Shown here: one piece after another, positions 27,588 to 35,762 of the stretch | Layout: each line of letters begins with the position of its first letter | How positions within the stretch are numbered: the first letter of the stretch is position 1 | DNA from: Methanomicrobiales archaeon HGW-Methanomicrobiales-1 | Lineage (GTDB): Archaea; Halobacteriota; Methanomicrobia; Methanomicrobiales; Methanospirillaceae | Direction: 5' to 3' | NCBI GenBank assembly: GCA_002839675.1 | Contig: PGYM01000001.1 | Coordinates: 486,683 to 550,682, forward strand | Length of the DNA stretch: 64,000 nucleotides | The notes under the pieces: generated by a model | Database searches by the model: none | Seen by the model: only the letters and a program-made list of their open reading frames with translations | What the model was told of the DNA's origin: nothing | Position numbers and translations under genes: made by a program

Positions 27588-29024
27588 TCACCGCACTCCT
27601 CCAGCTGATTTGAGCCAGCTGGCCTTTTTGAATTTCAGGAATACCAGCGGTGGCACCGCGAGCAGGAAGGTGCCGAGCAGCACCGAACCCACGTACACAA
27701 ATCCACTGGTCGTGAAATACGAGGGTGGCATGAGACCTACAATGAATGCAAAGATGGTCCCGAACATGCCTAGTCCCCCAACGAGCCAGATGCCGGCCAT
27801 CCCGCCGGGGATCTTGAAGGGGCGTGGGGCATCAGGCTGGCTGTACCGGAGTTTGATCACCGATGCAAAGACCAGGACATACACGATACAGAGCAGTTCG
27901 ACTGTCATTGCCGAAAGAATCCAGTATGCCTGGTTGACTGACGGGAGGAAGACATAGAGAAGGGAGATGACAGAACCGATCAGTGCCTGTATGACAAGTA
28001 CTGCAACAGGTGCGCCATACTTGTTGGTCCGGTCAAAGAGCGGGGGCATGTTACCTTCTTCAGCAACAATACCCAGACCCTTGGCCGGGCCGATCAGCCA
28101 GGCTGCCAGGGAAACAACCCCGCCCAGCGTGATCAATACTGCCATCGGTGCCACAAGCCAGGACATACCGGCAGCTTTGAAGAAGTACTCGATGGCCTGC
28201 ATGACACCCGATGCCAGATTGAGCTGGTTTGCCGGGATCACCATCGCGATTGCAAGCGTGGCAAGCACTGTGCAGATCACAATGATGATTGCTGACAGGG
28301 CCATTGCGCGGGGGAAATCCTTCTGGGGATTTTTTGTTTCGAGAGCATGGAAACCCGCCATCTCCATCCCTGCGAACAGGAGAATGATCGTAGCAAAGAA
28401 TGGGAGGGTTGAAACATTGATTACCGGGATCATTGCATCAAGCGTGAGGGGCGGAAGCACAATGGCTTGTCCGGATCCCATCCACCAGATGCCGAGCATG
28501 ATAATCAGGACCGCGGGAATGATACTACCCAGGATGACCCCCACATTGCCGAACTTCGTTGAAGCCTCTTCCCCGAAGTACGCGATTGCGGTGGTGCCCC
28601 AGAATGCGATCATCATGACGCTGAACATGTACCAGGGGTTATTTGCCAGGGCCGGTGTCAGGGCAAATGCGAGCGTGGATGCGATGAACGAAAGAACGGT
28701 GGGGAACCAGACAAGGTTGTTCGACCATTCACAGAAGAGGGCCGTAAAACCTCCCTTCTCCCCGAATGCCTGTTTGACCCAGGCATAGACACCGCCCCCT
28801 TCCGGCCAGCCGGTTGCCAGTTCAGCACCGGCAAGGGAGATCGGGATGAGGAACATGACCGCTCCTAAAATATACCAGCCGATACATGACCATCCATAGA
28901 CTGCCATTGAAGGGAAGTTCCTGATACTCAGGACCGCAGCCACGTTTATCATTGCCAGGGCAAAAAGTCCCAGCACTTTTTTCGAGGGGAGCCCCGTGCT
29001 CCCGCCGGTTTCTTCGTCACTCAT
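27588..29024 (-). CDS. APC-family amino-acid antiporter (GadC/AdiC-like)
   Basis: A 478-residue transporter with about twelve membrane helices. The N-terminal consensus has NVAAVLSIRNFPSMAVYG and the WPEGGGVYAWVKQAFGEKGG motif typical of the glutamate:GABA (GadC) and related antiporter branch. The start codon overlaps the decarboxylase stop (TAATG), so they are translated together. Such pairs import an amino acid and export its decarboxylation product, consuming a cytoplasmic proton. The transported substrate cannot be told from sequence alone. Confidence 0.88.
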   Translation of the reverse strand: MSDEETGGSTGLPSKKVLGLFALAMINVAAVLSIRNFPSMAVYGWSCIGWYILGAVMFLIPISLAGAELATGWPEGGGVYAWVKQAFGEKGGFTALFCEWSNNLVWFPTVLSFIASTLAFALTPALANNPWYMFSVMMIAFWGTTAIAYFGEEASTKFGNVGVILGSIIPAVLIIMLGIWWMGSGQAIVLPPLTLDAMIPVINVSTLPFFATIILLFAGMEMAGFHALETKNPQKDFPRAMALSAIIIVICTVLATLAIAMVIPANQLNLASGVMQAIEYFFKAAGMSWLVAPMAVLITLGGVVSLAAWLIGPAKGLGIVAEEGNMPPLFDRTNKYGAPVAVLVIQALIGSVISLLYVFLPSVNQAYWILSAMTVELLCIVYVLVFASVIKLRYSQPDAPRPFKIPGGMAGIWLVGGLGMFGTIFAFIVGLMPPSYFTTSGFVYVGSVLLGTFLLAVPPLVFLKFKKASWLKSAGGVR

Positions 29025-31330
29025 TATCTTTTCTCCTTGATGCAGTACATCCGGTATTCCCCGTTAACACACTCGATACCGTGCGTATCATGCTCGAATC
29101 CCGGGAAGTGCCGATCGAAATCCTGCAGGGTTTTAAGGTACTGGAGCACCGGGCCGTTCTGTTTCCCGCAACGCTCTCCCGGTGCGAGGATCGGGATACC
29201 GGGCGGGTACGGGAATATTCCGGTTGCCACGATACGGTTTCCTGCCTTTTCTATGGGTATGTGTTCGACTTCGTTGTGCACCAGTTTTTCAAACGCTTCA
29301 GCGTATGTGATCGCCGGCTCCGGCAGGACTGCGTAAGCCTTCTGGAGAATGTCGCACATTTTATGTCCTTTCTTGAACTGGTGCATCTCATCGGCCAGTC
29401 CCTTAAGCGTCATGCCGCCATAGCGTTCCGGGTGCCCGGTCGTGAGGTCCGGGAAGACCTCTTCAAGCGGGGTATTCTCGTCATACAACCGTTTGAACTC
29501 GAAGAGTTCAGTGATGAGTGTTCCCCATTTTCCTTTGGTAATTCCCATGGAGAAGAGGAACAGGATGGAATAATCGCCGGATTTTTCATTGATGATGCCC
29601 CGGGTATCGAGGAATTTGACCATGAGTGCTGCCGGAATACCCCAGCTGGCCAGGGTGCCGTCATTGTTCACGCCGGGCATAAGCACGGTGACCTTGATGG
29701 GGTCAAGCATGCAGTAATTGTCCGGCAGGCCATTGAACCCGTGCCAGATCTCGTTCGGGTGCAGGACCCAGCAGGACGGGTTGTCCCGGAGAGTATCGAG
29801 CGATGCATCCTGGAATGCAGTCTTCTTCCGGGTTTTGGGATCAGTGACGGTATCCGGCTGCCACATCGGGAACCACCAGTCCTTCTTTCCCTTTACCGTC
29901 TCGATCTCATGCTTGATGCGTGCCATTGTTCTCCGGAACCGGATCGCTTCTTCAATGGACTCGGTAGTCAGCATCTTACCGGATACCCCGTCCATCATCT
30001 TTGAAGCTACATCGAGCGATGCGATGATGGTGTAGAGCGGGGAGGTGGAGCTGTGCATCATGAACCCTTCATTGAAACGGCCATGTTCAATGGGGATTCT
30101 CCCGTTTCTCACGTGGACCATGGATGCCTGGGAAAGGGCCGCCAGCAGTTTATGGGTGGACTGGGTGGCAAAGATGGTCGGGCCTTTTTCGTTCCGGGCG
30201 CCATCCCGCATCGCGAACCTGTCCTTGTAGATCGGGTTAAACCGGGCATACCCGTACCATGCCTCATCGAAATGAATACTGTCTACACTTTTTCCCAGGT
30301 TCTCCTCAACCTGTTTGGCATGGTAACAGAGCCCGTCATAAGTTGAGTTGGTGATGATCGCATGCACCGGCTTCTGGCTGCGGGCGGTTTTTGCCAGCGG
30401 GCAGGCGGCAATTTTAGCCTTCAGTGCTTTCTGCGTCATCTCTTCCGGGGGAATCGGGCCGATGATACCGTACCGGTTCCGTGTCGGGATCATGTACACT
30501 GCAACGGAGTGCGTCATGGTCAGCGCATGTTCCGCTGATTTGTGGCAGTTGCGGTCAACTAAAACGATCTCATCCTTGCTCACCCGGCCGAAAAAGACAA
30601 TCTTGTTTGCCGTGGATGTGCCGTTTGTCACGAAATAGGTCATATCTGCGCCGAATACTTTTGCGGCGTACTTTTCTGCCTCGCCCACAGGTCCTGAGTG
30701 ATCGAGGAGTGAACCCAGTTCGCCGACAGAGATGGAAAGATCGGACCGGAAGAGTTGTTCGCCAAAGAAATTAAAAAACGCACGCCCGGCCGGTGATTTC
30801 CGGAACGCTGTTCCCCCGGCATGTCCCGGCGTGTGCCACGAGTATTCGAAATCCTTGGAGAACTTTACCAGTTCGCCAAAGAACGGGGGAAGGAGATTCT
30901 CCCGGTAGCGTTTTGCTGCGGCAGTGATTCGCCCGGCAATAAATTCGGGAGTATCTTCCATCACCCAGATGTATTCATTGATCTCCCGGACGGTTTTTAA
31001 ATGAAGGGACGTCTGCGGGGCATTGGTTGGTTCGCCCATCAGGAAGATGGGAATTTTTTCATTGCGCTCCCGGATCTCGTCAATGAGTTTTTCCGTCACG
31101 AGATGCTTTTCGTGGGTGTCGCCTCCAAGGTTCCAGTTGATAAGGATACAGTCAACTTCAGGAAGTGCTGCGTAGGCAGCCCGGGCATCTTCAGGTGAGG
31201 CGGCTTCTCCTACCCGGATACCATATTCCTTGAGCCCGTTAATGATTCGCAGGATTGCACGCCCCTGCGGTGAATCGGTCTTATGGGCATCGTCGATGAT
31301 GGCGACCGTCAATGACTCTTCGTTTTTCAT
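29024..31330 (-). CDS. Orn/Lys/Arg-type PLP decarboxylase (AdiA-like)
   Basis: A 768-residue fold-III PLP decarboxylase of the bacterial biodegradative arginine/lysine/ornithine family. It begins with a response-regulator-like wing domain (TVAIIDDAHKTDSPQG to about residue 130). The PLP lysine lies in TQSTHKLLAALSQASM near residue 386, with HFDEAWYGYARF just before. The length matches AdiA. It is coupled to an APC antiporter, the usual acid-resistance layout. Archaea normally make agmatine with a pyruvoyl enzyme, so acquisition from bacteria is likely. Whether the substrate is arginine or lysine is open. Confidence 0.88.
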   Translation of the reverse strand: MKNEESLTVAIIDDAHKTDSPQGRAILRIINGLKEYGIRVGEAASPEDARAAYAALPEVDCILINWNLGGDTHEKHLVTEKLIDEIRERNEKIPIFLMGEPTNAPQTSLHLKTVREINEYIWVMEDTPEFIAGRITAAAKRYRENLLPPFFGELVKFSKDFEYSWHTPGHAGGTAFRKSPAGRAFFNFFGEQLFRSDLSISVGELGSLLDHSGPVGEAEKYAAKVFGADMTYFVTNGTSTANKIVFFGRVSKDEIVLVDRNCHKSAEHALTMTHSVAVYMIPTRNRYGIIGPIPPEEMTQKALKAKIAACPLAKTARSQKPVHAIITNSTYDGLCYHAKQVEENLGKSVDSIHFDEAWYGYARFNPIYKDRFAMRDGARNEKGPTIFATQSTHKLLAALSQASMVHVRNGRIPIEHGRFNEGFMMHSSTSPLYTIIASLDVASKMMDGVSGKMLTTESIEEAIRFRRTMARIKHEIETVKGKKDWWFPMWQPDTVTDPKTRKKTAFQDASLDTLRDNPSCWVLHPNEIWHGFNGLPDNYCMLDPIKVTVLMPGVNNDGTLASWGIPAALMVKFLDTRGIINEKSGDYSILFLFSMGITKGKWGTLITELFEFKRLYDENTPLEEVFPDLTTGHPERYGGMTLKGLADEMHQFKKGHKMCDILQKAYAVLPEPAITYAEAFEKLVHNEVEHIPIEKAGNRIVATGIFPYPPGIPILAPGERCGKQNGPVLQYLKTLQDFDRHFPGFEHDTHGIECVNGEYRMYCIKEKR

Positions 31331-31367
31331 GGTGTTCTCCCCGTATTTGTCCGGTACGATTGTTCAG

Positions 31368-31392
31368 TACCCGGGTTTTTAATTTCCGGGTA
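31368..31392 (-). promoter_or_regulatory. Inverted repeat in the decarboxylase promoter
   Basis: Arms TACCCGG (31368-31374) and CCGGGTA (31386-31392) flank an AT-rich centre that reads attaaaa on the minus strand and could be the TATA element. It lies 38-62 bases before the decarboxylase ATG. A regulator bound here would block TATA-binding protein; this is inference. Confidence 0.45.
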
Positions 31393-31901
31393 TTGTATGA
31401 GAAGCAGTAACGATTCCATATATGTTCCCCGGCGGCTCCAGTTCACAGGTTTTTTTAATCCTTCGTCTGGGCACTACCGTCAGAAGTATCCGTTCCTAAT
31501 CCGGTTACAGGGCAGGTTATCGGTTTATTGGAGAATGATAATCATTCCCCTTCTCCGGTACCTGCCCCGCACAACAGAACTGTTGCGACGTGATATTTAA
31601 GCATATCTTTGGTATATCGCGAACTCTAACCTAGATTTGCGGATACAATTACCTGCTCCAGGATCTCGTGGAGCCTATTTGCGGTTAACGGTGCAAAAAA
31701 ATCCTGTAAAAACTGCAAAAAGAAGCCTGCTACAGATGCAGCAGACATCTCAATCTCACAACCGTCAATGCGTCATCCTGCTACCGCGGAGCAGCGTCCG
31801 GTAGTCTTCATCATCTCGTTTTTATGCAATACCTTGAGCGATACACGAAAAGATAATCGGATTTACGGTAACGCTGGTCTCTTAATGTGACGGCAAGATA
31901 A

Positions 31902-31940
31902 TTCAAAGAAAAAAGTCATGGGAACCAGGCGGTTCCCGGG
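31902..31940 (-). terminator. guaB terminator
   Basis: On the minus strand GGGAACC/GGTTCCC arms with a four-base loop (31920-31937) are followed by a T-rich tract (31902-31917), about 20 bases after the guaB stop codon. Confidence 0.65.
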
Positions 31941-31955
31941 TTTTCATAAAAAAAT

Positions 31956-33425
31956 TTATTCAAATAGCCGGTAGTTCGGCGCTTCATCGGTAATAAGAAT
32001 ATTATGCGGGTGGCTCTCGGTCATGCCGGCATTGGTAATCCGGACGAATTGTGCATTGGCATGCATATCGGCAATTGTTTTTGATCCCGTGTAGCCCATC
32101 GCCGATTTCAGTCCGCCCACGAGCTGGTACATGACTTCCCCGACATGGCCGACATACGGAGTCACCCCTTCAACACCTTCAGGTACAAACTTGGTGGCCC
32201 CGATATCCTTTTTCTGGAAGTAACGATCGCTTGACTGCCCGCTGCTCATCACGCCCAGTGAACCCATGCCGCGGTACTGCTTGTACCGCCGTCCCTTGAT
32301 GGTGATCACTTTGCCGGGCGATTCATCGGTGCCGGCAAACATGCTGCCCATCATCACGCAGTCTGCTCCCGCGGCAATGGCCTTTGCCACGTCTCCGGAG
32401 AACCTTACGCCCCCGTCTGCAATGACCGGCACTCCCGCAGGATGAGCGATGTCAGCTACCTGTGCGATTGCGGTGATCTGGGGAACCCCGGTGCCTGCAA
32501 CAATACGGGTTGTACAGATTGAGCCGGGTCCGATACCGACCTTGATCCCATCAACCCCGGCATTCACCAGCGCCTCGGCCGCTTCGGATGTTGCAATATT
32601 TCCTGCAATCACATCGGCTTTGACACTGCCCTTGATCTCCTTGACGGCAGCCACCACTTTCATGTTATGCCCATGAGCGCAGTCAACCACCAGTGCATCG
32701 ACCCCGTTCTGGTCGAGCAGTTCGGCCCGCGCAAAATCAAACGGCCCGACCGCTGCTGCGACCCGGAGATTACCTTTTGCATCCCGGGTTGCATTGGGAT
32801 ACTGGCGTTTTTCTAAGATGTCCTGCATCGTGATGATGCCGATAAGTTTGTCTTTCTCATTGACCACCGGCAGGCGCTCGACTTTGTTGGTATACATAAG
32901 CTCGAGCGCTTTTTCAGACGTGATATCTTCCGGGGCGGTGACGAGTTTTGTCGTCATGATGGTCTTGATATTCTCATCGCCGCGTTTGGAGACGATTGCG
33001 CGGACGTCCCGCCGGCTGACAATACCAATGATGCATCCCTTATTGACCACCGGGACGCCCCCGATGCTGTACTGGTGCATCAGCCGTTCGGCATCGGAAA
33101 CCGAGGCGTGCTCTTCTACATAGAGTACATCGCGCTCGATCAGTTCCTCAGCCTGCTTGACCTCGATGAGCTCCTGCAGCTCGTGCTCGGCGGTCATGTT
33201 CCGGTGGAGGACCCCGATACCCCCTTCACGGGCAAGAGCGATTGCCATCCCGGACTCAGTCACTGTATCCATCGCCGCAGAGACAAGCGGGAGATTCATG
33301 CGGATATTTTTCGAAAATTTCGAGCGGATATCTGCTTCTGCCGGTTCCAGCCAGGAAGCCTGCGGCCTGAGCAGTACATCATCGAAGGTTAATGAGAGTG
33401 GCACATCCAGTTTCTCGACGTACAT
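31956..33425 (-). CDS. guaB: IMP dehydrogenase
   Basis: A 489-residue enzyme that oxidises IMP to XMP, the committed step to GMP. The (beta/alpha)8 barrel is interrupted at about residues 95-210 by a CBS-domain pair ([20 protein letters not shown] and [20 protein letters not shown]). The catalytic loop is [18 protein letters not shown] with the active cysteine. [10 protein letters not shown] and the flap region near residue 390 are also present. Length and layout are standard. mfnB lies 17 bases upstream on the same strand, so the two are probably cotranscribed. Confidence 0.97.
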   Translation of the reverse strand: MYVEKLDVPLSLTFDDVLLRPQASWLEPAEADIRSKFSKNIRMNLPLVSAAMDTVTESGMAIALAREGGIGVLHRNMTAEHELQELIEVKQAEELIERDVLYVEEHASVSDAERLMHQYSIGGVPVVNKGCIIGIVSRRDVRAIVSKRGDENIKTIMTTKLVTAPEDITSEKALELMYTNKVERLPVVNEKDKLIGIITMQDILEKRQYPNATRDAKGNLRVAAAVGPFDFARAELLDQNGVDALVVDCAHGHNMKVVAAVKEIKGSVKADVIAGNIATSEAAEALVNAGVDGIKVGIGPGSICTTRIVAGTGVPQITAIAQVADIAHPAGVPVIADGGVRFSGDVAKAIAAGADCVMMGSMFAGTDESPGKVITIKGRRYKQYRGMGSLGVMSSGQSSDRYFQKKDIGATKFVPEGVEGVTPYVGHVGEVMYQLVGGLKSAMGYTGSKTIADMHANAQFVRITNAGMTESHPHNILITDEAPNYRLFE

Positions 33426-33442
33426 AGGTCACCTGTAAACTA

Positions 33443-34129
33443 TTACCTGATCATCGCAAGGGCGGTCTTAATCAAATCTTCGCGGACCGTTGCATTCCGG
33501 TCGCCCCCGCATACCATCCCGCGTACGCCAATGATATCCGGGTTGATGCGCTTGAGTGCATCAATGTCTTCAAATTTCAGGGCCCCGGCAAGTGCGGTCT
33601 TGAGGCCGAGTGTTGTGTTGGTTTCGGTAAATGTCCGGAGCGCTTCTTCATCCATGAAGGCAAAGGTGCTCTGCCGGTCCTTGATGCCGGTATCTACCAT
33701 GACAAAGTCGGCACCTTCATCAGCAGCGATAGGTGCCATGTCAAACGGCGAGATCGAACCCATGCGCTGGTAATCGGAATAGGCAGCAATCACGACAAAT
33801 TTTTCGGGAAATTCATCTTTTACTGCTTTTACGACGCCAGCGATCAACTCGCGGGCTTTTTCCTTGCCTTCAAAGGTGAGTCCAATCTTGATGTAGTCTG
33901 CACCGGCGCAGGCTGCACCGTAAGCCGTGAGGGCGGCTCCGCCCGGTTTGAAATCGAAGTCGCCGATGGCCGCACTAACGGGCTTTTTTGCAAAGGATTT
34001 GATCTCGCGAATCACCCATGGATAGTTGGCGCCCAGCGAGCCCTCTGATGGTTTTTTGACGTCGATGATATCTGCAGCAAGCGAATATCTTGCCTCATCG
34101 ATTGAGCTTGGGCTGACCAGCAATTGCAT
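33443..34129 (-). CDS. mfnB: (5-formylfuran-3-yl)methyl phosphate synthase MfnB
   Basis: A 228-residue TIM-barrel enzyme of methanofuran biosynthesis. It condenses two glyceraldehyde-3-phosphate molecules to make the furan ring phosphate. The signature is DIIDVKKPSEGSLGANYPWV near residue 20, holding the catalytic lysines, followed by SAAIGDFDFKPG and later FVMVDTGIKD. The family is restricted mostly to methanogens and methylotrophs, which supports the organism call. It is divergent from a HisA-like gene with only 44 bases between them. Confidence 0.93.
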   Translation of the reverse strand: MQLLVSPSSIDEARYSLAADIIDVKKPSEGSLGANYPWVIREIKSFAKKPVSAAIGDFDFKPGGAALTAYGAACAGADYIKIGLTFEGKEKARELIAGVVKAVKDEFPEKFVVIAAYSDYQRMGSISPFDMAPIAADEGADFVMVDTGIKDRQSTFAFMDEEALRTFTETNTTLGLKTALAGALKFEDIDALKRINPDIIGVRGMVCGGDRNATVREDLIKTALAMIR

Positions 34130-34173
34130 AGAATTTAATGATCTTTTGTCCTAATAGTGATTGCTGTTCACCT

Positions 34174-34845
34174 ATGGATCTCGTTCTTGCGATGGATTTG
34201 CGGCAGAATTGTGTAGTTCATGGTAAATCCGGGAACCGGGAGACCTATAAACCGCTGGACTGGGGGCTGTCACCGACGGCAGAACCCCTTGGGTACGTAA
34301 CCGCTATCCGGCCAAAATATCTCTACATCGCAGATCTCGATCGCATTGAAGGCACCGGTGCGCATGATGCAATCGTAAAACAGTGCGCGGAAAAAGTCGC
34401 ATGCTGTTATGTTGATCGCGGCTGCCGTTCACCAGCAGATCTGCTTTCCGGAAAAAATATTAAAAATATTACCGGCACCGAGACCGGGGGAGCGGACCTT
34501 TCGTGTTACCGTGGCGGCTACCTGAGTGTCGATGTGAAAGATGGCAGGGTGATCCCAACCAACGAAACGCCGGAAGCATTCCTCACCCGGGTAAATGACT
34601 GGCATTTCGAAGGATGCATTATCCTCAACATTGGTGCCGTGGGAACGGAATCGGGTATGGACTATGATGCTCTCAAAGCATTGCGGGCTGCCTATCGCGG
34701 CAGGCTATTGTACGGGGGGGGGGTGGCAACCGTCAAGGATCTCGAAACCCTCAGCGCAGCAGGATTTGATGGCGCAATCATTGCCACGGCCCTGCACCGG
34801 GGCCAGATTCCAATTGAATGGATACGGAGGGGAACCTGTTGTTAG
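34174..34845 (+). CDS. HisA/HisF-like TIM-barrel protein
   Basis: A 223-residue phosphate-binding barrel related to HisA but without an obvious full active site. It begins MDLVLAMDLRQNCVVHGKSG, has YIADLDRIEGTGAH in place of the HisA VDLDGA motif, and ends with YGGGVATVKDLETLSAAGFD. Methanogens carry this HisA-like paralogue in addition to true HisA, so the reaction is uncertain. Position beside mfnB is suggestive of cofactor metabolism but does not prove it. The start ATG at 34174 gives the family-typical N-terminus. Its 3' end overlaps tmk. Confidence 0.8.
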   Translation: MDLVLAMDLRQNCVVHGKSGNRETYKPLDWGLSPTAEPLGYVTAIRPKYLYIADLDRIEGTGAHDAIVKQCAEKVACCYVDRGCRSPADLLSGKNIKNITGTETGGADLSCYRGGYLSVDVKDGRVIPTNETPEAFLTRVNDWHFEGCIILNIGAVGTESGMDYDALKALRAAYRGRLLYGGGVATVKDLETLSAAGFDGAIIATALHRGQIPIEWIRRGTCC

Positions 34846-35456
34846 TCACGATTGAAGGAATTGACGGGAGCGGCAAGAGCACCCTGCTCACCGCACTCAA
34901 GAGCCAGCTTACCGATCTCGATCCCCTCTTCACCCGGGAGCCGGGCGCTACCTGGGTTGGCGAAGCAGTGAGGAGAGCGATTGCCGAGCAGATAGATCCG
35001 ATCACGGAAGCCTCGCTCTTTGTTGCGGACCATGCCGCACATCTCGCAACGCTCGTGCGTCCTGCTCTTGCTGAAGGCCGGCTCGTTATCTCGGACCGGT
35101 ACAGCGACAGCCGCTTTGCCTACCAGTCCGTGACGCTCAAAGGAATTGTCCCGGACCCGGAAGGATGGTTACGGGCAATGCATGATGGCTGGTCGATCAC
35201 GCCGGACCGCACGTTTTTGCTCGTGCTCTCGATTGACGATGCGCTTGCCCGTCTCGCAGATAAGAGCGGGCGGGAGCATTTCGAGCGGCGGGAAGTGCTC
35301 GAAGGAGTCCAGAATAATTATCTCGCGTATGCCCGCAACGAACCCTCGCGGTTTGTGATCGTGGATGCTTCTTTGGGAAAAGAAGATATTGCGAAATTTG
35401 TTGCGGATGGGATCCGGCAGGCTGTGCGGTCGGGGAAAGAGGGGCGGAAGCGGTAG
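34839..35456 (+). CDS. tmk: Thymidylate kinase
   Basis: A 205-residue kinase that phosphorylates dTMP to dTDP. The P-loop is EGIDGSGKST at residue 6, DRYSDSRFAYQS carries the DR motif near residue 85, and the LID region lies near DKSGREHFERRE. A TTG start at 34839 is chosen because ggagggg lies 6 bases upstream and the N-terminus then matches the family (MLVTIEGID); an in-frame ATG at 34818 adds seven residues and lacks a ribosome site. It overlaps the HisA-like gene by 7 bases. Confidence 0.93.
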   Translation: MLVTIEGIDGSGKSTLLTALKSQLTDLDPLFTREPGATWVGEAVRRAIAEQIDPITEASLFVADHAAHLATLVRPALAEGRLVISDRYSDSRFAYQSVTLKGIVPDPEGWLRAMHDGWSITPDRTFLLVLSIDDALARLADKSGREHFERREVLEGVQNNYLAYARNEPSRFVIVDASLGKEDIAKFVADGIRQAVRSGKEGRKR

Positions 35457-35762
35457 AACGGGTCAGGTTATTAGGATTCTAATGTTGGGATGTTTCCCAC
35501 CCCTGATGGGGGTCGCCGCGACGCCTCGTCGGGTCGCGGCTGGGCAGGTTCTTATTTTGTTTATTTCAGTCACCGTAAATTTTTCCAAAGTGTGATAACT
35601 CCGGAATGTTTGTAAAAAAACAAAAAGGGGGTCAAGGGGCGCTCCCCTTGGGGTGCCTCCCCCTCTGGGGGAGAGAGGGGGTCACATTCGCATTTTTCTA
35701 TGAGCATCAACGGAAGAATGCAATCGTAAAAAATTGAAAAAAAAGAGTTAGAGAGTAAAATC
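35457..35762. other. Intergenic region between convergent tmk and valS with hairpins
   Basis: A 306-base gap. A GC-rich hairpin with GCCGCGAC/GTCGCGGC arms lies near 35515-35541, about 100 bases before double-hairpin copy B at 35622-35697. The same order (GC-rich block, then double hairpin) is seen at 19.33-19.51 kb. No gene was seen. Confidence 0.55.
35622..35697 (+). repeat. Double-hairpin dispersed element, copy B
   Basis: Nearly identical to 19435-19510: GGGGGTCAAGGGG, then CAAGGGG/CCCCTTG and a second stem ending GGGAGAGAGGGGGTCACA, then TCGCATTTTT. Like copy A, it lies between convergent genes. Confidence 0.75.

Larger units (their letters stand above)
31331..31955. other. Intergenic region upstream of the decarboxylase and downstream of guaB
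   Basis: A 625-base gap. The left end is the decarboxylase promoter with an inverted repeat (31368-31392) and the right end is a guaB terminator. The middle (about 31620-31880) has several short stems, for example GCTCC/GGAGC near 31668-31687 and CTGCT/AGCAG near 31727-31745, and no open gene. A structured RNA is possible but not shown. Confidence 0.45.

Noticed and set aside
28952-30004. 350-codon plus-strand frame opposite the decarboxylase
   Set aside because: It is antisense to a clear AdiA-like gene, with no family-like motifs and no start signals.
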